NCBI GenBank assembly: GCA_021414245.1
Contig: JAIOOU010000017.1
Location: 62,001 to 126,000 of the forward strand
Direction of reading: 5' to 3'
DNA length: 64,000 nucleotides
DNA from: Chloroflexota bacterium
GTDB taxonomy: Bacteria > Chloroflexota > Anaerolineae > Anaerolineales > Villigracilaceae
The notes below the pieces were generated by a model that saw only the letters and a list, made by a program, of their open reading frames with translations, was not told the DNA's origin and did not search any database. A program made the translations under genes and the position numbers. Numbering within the stretch: position 1 is the first letter of the stretch; the number at the start of each line of letters is the position of its first letter. Positions 9,473 to 14,904 of the stretch are shown piece by piece.

Positions 9473-11320
9473 TCAGTTCACACGCGAAATTTCGTTCTCG
9501 AGCTCCGCGTCGATCTTGGTCTGGATGTCGTAGATCCGCCGGTACATGCCATTCGGGTCCTTCAGAAGTTCGGCATGGGTGCCCATTTGCACCACCTCGC
9601 CTTTATCCAGGACCAGGATCAAGTCAGCGATCATGACAGATTGGATGCGGTGGGCAATGATGAAAGTGGTGCGGTTTTGCATCAATCCGTTCAAAGCCTC
9701 ACGGATCTCCGCCTCCGTCTCGGTATCCACGGAAGATGTCGAATCGTCCAGGATCAAAATGCGTGGATTCTTCAATAAGGTCCGCGCAATGGCGACCCGC
9801 TGTTTCTGGCCGCCGGAAAGCGTGACGCCCTTTTCACCTACCAGCGTGTTGTAGCCGTCGGGAAAGGTCAATATGACATCATGCACAGCAGCGGCTTTTG
9901 CGGCGTGCTCGACTTCCTCCATCGGCACATCCCGCCCTACGCCATACATGATATTTTCCCGGATCGTACGGCTGAACAGGAACGGCTCCTGTTCCACAAT
10001 CCCAATCTGCTTGCGTAAATATGCACGTGAGTAATCCTTCAACTCCACGCCATCCAACAGGACTCGTCCACCCGTATATTCATGAAACCGCGGCAGGAGA
10101 TTCACGAGTGACGTCTTGCCCGAGCCTGTCGATCCCAGCAAGGCAACTGCCTGCCCTGGCTTGGCGTGGAACGAGACATTCCTCAGCACATCGGACTTCC
10201 CGTCCGAATACATGAAGGAGACATCTTCAAAAACCAGGTCGCCCCGGGCGGGACCTTCGGGCTGATGCCGGCCATCCAGCAAGGGTTCACGCTGCTGTTT
10301 AACCACTTCCATCAATCGCCCGTAGGAGACCATGCCGGTGGAGGTCGATACAATGATGCGACCCAGATTGCGAATGGGCCAGATTAACCAGACCACCAGG
10401 CCGATATAGGCAATATATGTGCCAAGAGTGATCTCGCCTCTGATCGCCATATTGGCGCCATAGACGAATCCAAAGAGCATCTGGAATCCGAGGACAATAT
10501 CCGAAAGCGGCCAGAACATGGAGTGCATGAACAGCAAAATCTTGCCCTTCAAATATTTACCCCAGTTGTCCTTCTCAAACTTGCTTTTTTCGTAATCCTG
10601 CCGCGCAAAGGCTTTCACCACCCGTACACCGGTCAGGTTTTCCTGGAGGGTGGTGGAGAGCAATGCTTCCTGAGCCTGATAATCCTCGTAGGCCTTGGTT
10701 ACTTTCTTGAAAAACCAAATGGAAACAAGAAGAATGACCGGGATTACCACGACGGATACCAGTGCCAGTTCCGAATTCAGATTGTAGATTGCCACAAAGT
10801 TAATGACGAACAGGAGAACAATGCGTCCGACGCCGATGGCCTGTTCGCTGAAGAAACGACGCAAGGCATCCACATCTGAAGTGACGCGTTCAATCAGGTC
10901 CCCAGTCGGCGTGATGGCATGATAAGAGAAACTCAAACGCTGGATGTGGTCAAAGAGAAAATCCCTCAGGCGCCTGGTAATGCCCTCGGCGGTGTAGGCA
11001 GCCAGACGTCCGGAAAGAAACGCAAAGGAACCTTCAAAGGCAGCCAAACCGATAAATCCCAATCCGATCCAAATCAGCGAGGAAGTCAGCGAATCGCCGA
11101 TGTATTTTTTCTGACCCAGGACATCGTCTGCAAAAAAACGCAGGAGAATGTATGTGAAGGTCTTGGAAAGAGCGGAAATGGCCAGGGCGGCGGTCGCCGC
11201 GATATAAGAAAGCCGGTAGTCGGACATCATCTGCCATAGACCCTTGAGACGGTTCGGCTGGAGGGTGGGGCGGAAATCAAAAGTGAGCGCAGGCTCGTGG
11301 GCGGATTGTAAAGTGGTCAT
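9473..11320 (-). CDS. ABC exporter half-transporter, subunit A (degenerate ATPase site)
   Basis: This 615-residue half-transporter has a six-helix membrane domain and an ATPase domain. Walker A GSTGSGKT lies near residue 396 and the signature is a canonical LSGGQ (501-505). In Walker B (LILDDSTS) the catalytic glutamate is replaced by D526. Together with subunit B, encoded 84 bases downstream, this makes the asymmetric site pair of heterodimeric exporters. The start at 11320 has GGAG six bases upstream; the in-frame extension to 11383 would translate through a terminator hairpin and is rejected. The gene is preceded by a promoter, a 25-codon leader ORF and an intrinsic terminator, so expression is probably controlled by attenuation. 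Confidence 0.92.
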   Translation of the reverse strand: MTTLQSAHEPALTFDFRPTLQPNRLKGLWQMMSDYRLSYIAATAALAISALSKTFTYILLRFFADDVLGQKKYIGDSLTSSLIWIGLGFIGLAAFEGSFAFLSGRLAAYTAEGITRRLRDFLFDHIQRLSFSYHAITPTGDLIERVTSDVDALRRFFSEQAIGVGRIVLLFVINFVAIYNLNSELALVSVVVIPVILLVSIWFFKKVTKAYEDYQAQEALLSTTLQENLTGVRVVKAFARQDYEKSKFEKDNWGKYLKGKILLFMHSMFWPLSDIVLGFQMLFGFVYGANMAIRGEITLGTYIAYIGLVVWLIWPIRNLGRIIVSTSTGMVSYGRLMEVVKQQREPLLDGRHQPEGPARGDLVFEDVSFMYSDGKSDVLRNVSFHAKPGQAVALLGSTGSGKTSLVNLLPRFHEYTGGRVLLDGVELKDYSRAYLRKQIGIVEQEPFLFSRTIRENIMYGVGRDVPMEEVEHAAKAAAVHDVILTFPDGYNTLVGEKGVTLSGGQKQRVAIARTLLKNPRILILDDSTSSVDTETEAEIREALNGLMQNRTTFIIAHRIQSVMIADLILVLDKGEVVQMGTHAELLKDPNGMYRRIYDIQTKIDAELENEISRVN

Positions 11321-11350
11321 TTCATTCTCCGTGCGTAGGTGAAAATTAAA

Positions 11351-11380
11351 TAAAAAGGCTGCGGCGAGTACGCCGCAGCC
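11351..11380 (-). terminator. Intrinsic terminator in the exporter leader (attenuator)
   Basis: On the minus strand, GGCTGCGGCG, a four-base loop and CGCCGCAGCC are followed directly by TTTTTA. The 10-bp perfect stem plus T-run lies 30 bases upstream of the exporter start codon and downstream of the leader ORF, so transcription must read through it to reach the exporter genes. Confidence 0.85.
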
Positions 11381-11407
11381 CATAAAAAACAGGGGACAGA
11401 AAGAGAC

Positions 11408-11485
11408 CTAGTTTCGGTCTACAGGCGCACTCCAAGAAGGCAAATTGCCAACTGTATCAGGGGTTGTGAAGATTTCGATGAACAT
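11408..11485 (-). CDS. 25-residue leader peptide upstream of the ABC exporter
   Basis: This short ORF (ATG at 11485, TAG at 11408) begins MFIEIFTT, contains a central PSW and ends PVDRN. AAAGGAG lies ten bases upstream; a TTG in frame immediately before the ATG would give seven. It sits between a consensus promoter and an intrinsic terminator, the arrangement of bmrB before bmrCD in Bacillus, where translation of a leader peptide controls read-through. The 8-base segment GCGCACTC overlapping the ribosome-site region is complementary to GAGTGCGC inside the ORF, so translation and RNA folding are linked. It could alternatively be a secreted peptide cargo; regulation is my preferred reading. Confidence 0.6.
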   Translation of the reverse strand: MFIEIFTTPDTVGNLPSWSAPVDRN

Positions 11486-11530
11486 CAAGAGTGCGCTCCT
11501 TTCCTTGGATTTTTTATTACCACGGGCTTG

Positions 11531-11560
11531 AGTTTACACCAATAAAACTGGATGTGTCAA
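11531..11560 (-). promoter_or_regulatory. Promoter of the leader ORF and ABC exporter operon
   Basis: On the minus strand the -35 TTGACA (11555-11560) and the -10 TAAACT (11531-11536) are 18 bases apart. The predicted start near 11524 gives a leader RNA of about 200 bases before the exporter ATG, enough to hold the leader ORF and the terminator. Confidence 0.65.
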
Positions 11561-11612
11561 GGATATTTCCAAGCTCACGGACAGGATCAGTGAAAAAGAT
11601 TAGAATAAGGTA

Positions 11613-12434
11613 ATGACCATCCAATTTTTTCAAATCAATAAAGCCCGGGCAACCCGTCTTCAAATGCCGGGATCCACCCTGGACGAGGCCACACGATCTT
11701 TACCGCAGGGCTTCTATACAACTTTCTGCACTCATTCTGGCGGATCGAAAGTGCTGGGGTTGCACGCACATCTTGATAGACTTTACGGGCCGGCCAGGGA
11801 AGTGGGAATCATCCCGTCCGTGGACAGCCAGGCTCTGCGAAAAAGAATCGCCGATTTGGCAGCCATCAATCTTCCCCAGGAATCAAGAATCCGTTTAATT
11901 CTGGCCAAAGTTTCAGGTATTGTATATGTTGGGATTCAGCCATTTGAACCGCTTTCGAAGGCAATTTACGAAAAAGGCGTGAAGGTTGCGAGCGCGGAAT
12001 TGATTCGGAGGTCGCCAAGAATAAAAGACAGCGCGTTTATCAGCTCAAGCAGGAATCAGCGCAGCCAAGTCCAAGGGGATATTTTTGAGGTTTTACTTAC
12101 AAAAGACGGCAGGATTCTGGAGGGCATGACTTCTAATTTTTATGCGATCATAAAAAATACCCTGGTCACATCCCAAAGAGGGATTTTACTGGGAGTAACA
12201 AGGCGCGCGATTCTTCGGCAGGCGCGAGGGCAGGGGATGCAGATTCAATATCGGCCCCCGGCTTTGGATGAAAAATTCGATGAAGCCTTTCTTACATCTA
12301 GTTCGCGCGGAGTGGTCCCGATCACCACGATTGACGGAAGAAAAGTAGGGGAGGGGAGGGTGGGCAAATGGACGAACCGGCTTTCGAAGGCGTATCAGAC
12401 TTACGTTGAAGAAAGAAGCGAAGAATTGATCTAA
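11613..12434 (+). CDS. Class IV PLP-dependent aminotransferase
   Basis: This 273-residue fold-type IV enzyme belongs with branched-chain aminotransferases, D-amino acid aminotransferases and aminodeoxychorismate lyases. Visible features are RIRLILAK (90s), the likely PLP lysine K138 in PRIKDSAF, the glutamate and phosphate-binding stretch ILEGMTSNFYAI (168-179) and GILLGVTRR in the 190s. The subclass, and so the substrate, cannot be assigned. A TAGAAT hexamer at 11601-11606 is six bases before ATG, suggesting a leaderless or near-leaderless transcript, though AAGG is also present. It is divergent from the exporter leader promoter. Confidence 0.85.
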   Translation: MTIQFFQINKARATRLQMPGSTLDEATRSLPQGFYTTFCTHSGGSKVLGLHAHLDRLYGPAREVGIIPSVDSQALRKRIADLAAINLPQESRIRLILAKVSGIVYVGIQPFEPLSKAIYEKGVKVASAELIRRSPRIKDSAFISSSRNQRSQVQGDIFEVLLTKDGRILEGMTSNFYAIIKNTLVTSQRGILLGVTRRAILRQARGQGMQIQYRPPALDEKFDEAFLTSSSRGVVPITTIDGRKVGEGRVGKWTNRLSKAYQTYVEERSEELI

Positions 12435-12459
12435 TGTCCCGTTGTTCAGTGCAAAAAGG

Positions 12460-12497
12460 AACAAGAGCTGTTGCGCCCTCGTTCTTTTATAATTTTC
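12460..12497 (+). terminator. Possible terminator of the aminotransferase gene
   Basis: An imperfect stem (GAAC, two-base bulge, GAG against CTCGTTC) is followed by TTTTATAATTTT. It lies 26 bases past the stop codon and just ahead of the convergent recombinase gene. Confidence 0.45.
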
Positions 12498-12509
12498 CCT
12501 TGACCTTCA

Positions 12510-13718
12510 CTATTTGTTCTTCTGTTCAAAAATATCGTAATATCCCTTATCCAGCTCGTCATCGCTCAAATGGGCGTAACGCTGTGTAACCTGAATGTTG
12601 CTGTGCCGCGCAAGCTCCTGGGCAAGCTTTAGATTTCCGGATGCGCGCAGGATCGTGGTCACAAAATAATGGCGAAAGGAATGGGGGGTGATCTTGCCTA
12701 CGGCATCCTTTCCCAGGATTTCCTTCACGCGTTCTGCGACAATATTCCTGCCGGTGGTGGGGGTGATCGGCTTTATCTTTTTGCCGGCTCCTTTATCATG
12801 GCGAGCAAAAAGGGGCAGGGTGCCTAATTGTTTTCCAGAGCCGCCATCCAGTTGGGAACGCATGGCGAGATAATCCTTGATGGCTCTCATTGAACGGGTT
12901 GAAAATCTCACCACAGCTTGTTTATCACCCTTGCCGATGATCACAGCGCGGCCCTCATTCCAGTCAATATCCCCACGGCGCAAATTACATGCCTCATGCA
13001 CACGCAACCCAGTATCGGCCAGCATGAGTAAAAATGCCCGGTCCCGAACTGCGCGTAACCGTTCATTTTCATCATCCACAGATTTCCCAAATGGGACGAT
13101 TCCGGCTGGATCGGTAAGATGCCCAAGGATTTTTTCAATATCTTCCACGGGGAATTGAGGCAGACGAATGCCTGGCCTGCGTGCACGCTGCCGAATCAAT
13201 GTCCGGACCCGCGAAATATTAATCTCCAGATATCGCTCTGAGTCCACATATTCATAAAATCCCTTGACAGCTTGTAGATAGAGAAATTCAGTGGACGGAG
13301 CAAAAACCTTTAGGTACATCGCAAATGGCGCAATGACATCTTCTGTAAGCTTCTCAATGGGGGTAGTCTGTGGATCCAGCCACTTTTCCACCAGAACATT
13401 CTTGAATACTTTAAGTGCGTTACTGTAAGCGCGGGCTGTATGTTCACTGCGCGATAATTTCACCACATCAATATACTTTGACATGACATCCGTGATCATT
13501 AGCGGGGCTTCCATTTTCTTTGCCATACGGTTCATTATACGAAGTTTCCTGGATTTGTCAATGTTTATGATAATAATACTTATCAGAACCAAAAAACTTA
13601 TCATAAACATTAGGCCACCCACCGCCACGGCCCCGATAACCCACAGCGCAAGCACCAGATACGCTCCGCTGTCAAAAACCTTGATACTTGGCAAAAGCAT
13701 TGACGTTATCGCCGACAT
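12510..13718 (-). CDS. Tyrosine recombinase with optional membrane-anchored N-terminus
   Basis: The core is a XerC/D-like site-specific recombinase: N-terminal SAM-like core-binding domain and a catalytic domain with the full pentad. In the 338-residue form starting at 13526 these are R175 (TGLRVHEA), the beta-hairpin lysine (GKGDKQ), H282-x-x-R285 (HSFR), H308 and nucleophile Y317 (TQRYAHL). A longer in-frame start at 13718 (AGGGGG six bases upstream) gives 402 residues and adds a hydrophobic stretch of ~34 residues followed by DKSRKLR, that is, one or two membrane helices. A consensus promoter inside the frame (13534-13561) would instead give a leaderless message starting exactly at ATG 13526. 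Which form is made is open. No cognate att site or other mobile-element genes were seen, so a house-keeping or solitary integrase role remains possible. Confidence 0.85.
   Translation of the reverse strand: MSAITSMLLPSIKVFDSGAYLVLALWVIGAVAVGGLMFMISFLVLISIIIINIDKSRKLRIMNRMAKKMEAPLMITDVMSKYIDVVKLSRSEHTARAYSNALKVFKNVLVEKWLDPQTTPIEKLTEDVIAPFAMYLKVFAPSTEFLYLQAVKGFYEYVDSERYLEINISRVRTLIRQRARRPGIRLPQFPVEDIEKILGHLTDPAGIVPFGKSVDDENERLRAVRDRAFLLMLADTGLRVHEACNLRRGDIDWNEGRAVIIGKGDKQAVVRFSTRSMRAIKDYLAMRSQLDGGSGKQLGTLPLFARHDKGAGKKIKPITPTTGRNIVAERVKEILGKDAVGKITPHSFRHYFVTTILRASGNLKLAQELARHSNIQVTQRYAHLSDDELDKGYYDIFEQKNK
13534..13561 (-). promoter_or_regulatory. Consensus promoter inside the recombinase frame (leaderless start)
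   Basis: On the minus strand TTGACA (13556-13561), 16 bases, then TATAAT (13534-13539). Seven bases separate the -10 from the ATG at 13526, so the transcript would begin at or one base from the start codon of the soluble 338-residue recombinase. Confidence 0.7.
13560..13611. promoter_or_regulatory. 14-bp perfect inverted repeat touching the -35 box
   Basis: Arms AATGTTTATGATAA (13560-13573) and TTATCATAAACATT (13598-13611) are separated by 24 bases. One arm overlaps the last two bases of the TTGACA box of the recombinase promoter, a position suited to an operator. The motif CTTATCA occurs twice in the region as a direct repeat. The same bases encode the hydrophobic N-terminal stretch of the long recombinase form. 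Confidence 0.55.
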
Positions 13719-13781
13719 AGCAAACCCCCTGCTATAGCTGGCTTTTCCGGTTTTTTTGCATTTATGACCAAAGGACAAGAT

Positions 13782-13846
13782 GCCCGCTCGCTTTGCTTGC
13801 GGGCGCGTTCCCCCCTGCTCCGCAGGGAACCCACCGCGCTCCGCGC
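13782..13846. repeat. Three consecutive GC-rich hairpins
   Basis: Stems GCCCGC/GCGGGC (13782-13804), GTT..CCCTGC/GCAGGGAAC (13807-13830) and CGCG/CGCG (13835-13846) follow one another; the last two share a GC-TCC-GC apex. They lie in the gap upstream of the recombinase and resemble REP-like palindromic units. They also argue that codons upstream of 13718 are not translated. Confidence 0.4.
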
Positions 13847-13967
13847 AGAGCAAAGGCGCAAGGGCAAAAACAATCGCCCAACCGGTGATGAAAACGGCTG
13901 AGCGATTTGGTCAGCCTGGCGTGGAAGATGGTGCGCCATGCGTGACTTGGCGCAGATTTTATCACAC

Positions 13968-14330
13968 TCAATTGTCTCGAAGATTTGCATAGGTCTCCGG
14001 CTCCCGTAATGGCAATCCGAGCTTTGCTTGACATTCAGCGCAAACAACACGCCGGACCCCTATCAAGGCGTGTTTGTAGCCCGTGTAGCGCGGAATAGGC
14101 GCATCACAATTCGAACAGCGGACATGGATTTTGTTCGGTGGATATAAAGCCATGACACCCCCCTCCCCTGCCTCGGTATCAAAGGGCGCAGCTATCGGGT
14201 GTCCGGCTAGGGTGCCCCCCTTCACCGCTGGCTCTGGAGCATTTGCAATTGGCTCCAATGGCTTTTGGATCTCCGCTTGCGCAACGATACCCCGATCACT
14301 AGCCGGACGGCTCCGCCGGGATAAAGTCAT
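13968..14330 (-). CDS. Small protein with a C-terminal zinc ribbon
   Basis: About 120 residues from ATG 14330 (GGGA seven bases upstream); an in-frame ATG at 14405 would add 25 residues without a ribosome site. The C-terminal half has two CxxC knuckles, CSNC and CAEC, about 25 residues apart with basic and aromatic residues between, typical of a zinc ribbon that binds nucleic acid or protein. The N-terminal half is proline/alanine-rich and probably disordered. I do not recognise the family. A perfect 8-bp inverted repeat overlaps the start codon (14329-14349). It is encoded upstream of the recombinase on the same strand but separated by the hairpin cluster. Confidence 0.55.
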   Translation of the reverse strand: MTLSRRSRPASDRGIVAQAEIQKPLEPIANAPEPAVKGGTLAGHPIAAPFDTEAGEGGVMALYPPNKIHVRCSNCDAPIPRYTGYKHALIGVRRVVCAECQAKLGLPLREPETYANLRDN

Positions 14331-14349
14331 TTGAAATCCCGTTTCAAAT
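14329..14349. promoter_or_regulatory. Inverted repeat overlapping the zinc-ribbon gene start
   Basis: ATTTGAAA (14329-14336), five bases, TTTCAAAT (14342-14349). It is perfect and covers the start codon and ribosome-site region, so it could be an operator or an RNA hairpin that limits translation. Confidence 0.35.
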
Positions 14350-14602
14350 TGGAACTCTGTAATACTTATCGAAATCAATTTGAATTTACAGAGAGATACC
14401 CTCATAATTTTTCATTCGACACCCCCCCATACTGACATACTGAATGTTTGTACAATTACTTTCAGGGGCTATGCCAGGAAACACACTTGATGGATGAATA
14501 TCTTTTACTGACTGCCATTCATTAATAATACATATTTTTTCACAGCCCCCTCCCCTGCCCTTCCCCAAAGTATTTTTCCGCAAAAGTCCATAGCCAATAA
14601 AA
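14350..14602. other. Non-coding stretch with pyrimidine-rich tracts
   Basis: No convincing gene is seen. The segment is AT-rich with C-tracts: CCCCCCC near 14422 and a CCCCTCCCCTGCC run near 14545 that recurs inside the zinc-ribbon gene near 14160-14175. It presumably carries the promoter of the zinc-ribbon gene, but no good -35/-10 pair was found. Confidence 0.4.
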
Positions 14603-14643
14603 ATTTCTTCCCCCAAAGTAGCTTTCGCTCTGGGGGAAGAAAT
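14603..14643 (-). terminator. Terminator of the lysine-rich microprotein gene
   Basis: Perfect 12-bp arms ATTTCTTCCCCC and GGGGGAAGAAAT enclose a 17-base loop. On the minus strand the stem runs into TTTTTATT. It lies 31 bases past the microprotein stop codon and matches its strand. Confidence 0.75.
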
Positions 14644-14674
14644 ATCTTGCGTTTTGAACGATTAGAAAAACCTG

Positions 14675-14752
14675 TTATTTTTTTGGCAGCGCCGGCTTCT
14701 CTTTCTTCTTCTTTTTCTTTTCCTTGTTCTTGCCTTGTTCCTTGTTTGCCAT
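14675..14752 (-). CDS. 25-residue lysine-rich microprotein
   Basis: A strong ribosome site (AAAAGGAG, six bases before ATG 14752) opens a 25-codon frame beginning MANKEQGKNKE, followed by a run of lysines and ending KPALPKK. More than half the residues are K or E. A dedicated intrinsic terminator follows. The combination of ribosome site, short frame and terminator supports a real, separately transcribed gene. Such a peptide could bind RNA or ribosomes; the function is unknown. Alternatively the region is a small RNA with a fortuitous frame. Confidence 0.6.
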   Translation of the reverse strand: MANKEQGKNKEKKKKKKEKPALPKK

Positions 14753-14904
14753 GTTCAGCTCCTTTTCAAAAACAATACGGTTGATCTTGGGAAGAAATAA
14801 TGTATGTCCTCATTGTTACAAAGACATCGACAAACTCCATTATCTCGGCAAATTATACACCAGCCGGCCCGGAATACCAGCTCGCGGGCGAGCAGACCAA
14901 TGGC

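Noticed and set aside
13706-14050. 114-codon minus-strand frame overlapping the recombinase start and zinc-ribbon gene end
   Set aside because: It runs through the three hairpins, has no ribosome site and overlaps two better-supported frames.
14386-14616. 76-codon minus-strand frame before the zinc-ribbon gene
   Set aside because: Its TTG start lies within the microprotein terminator stem and no motif or ribosome site supports it.
12510-14752. Integrated mobile element around the recombinase and tRNA
   Set aside because: No direct-repeat att pair, no excisionase, phage or transfer genes, and the only tRNA is 11 kb away with an intact 3' end and no nearby duplicate.
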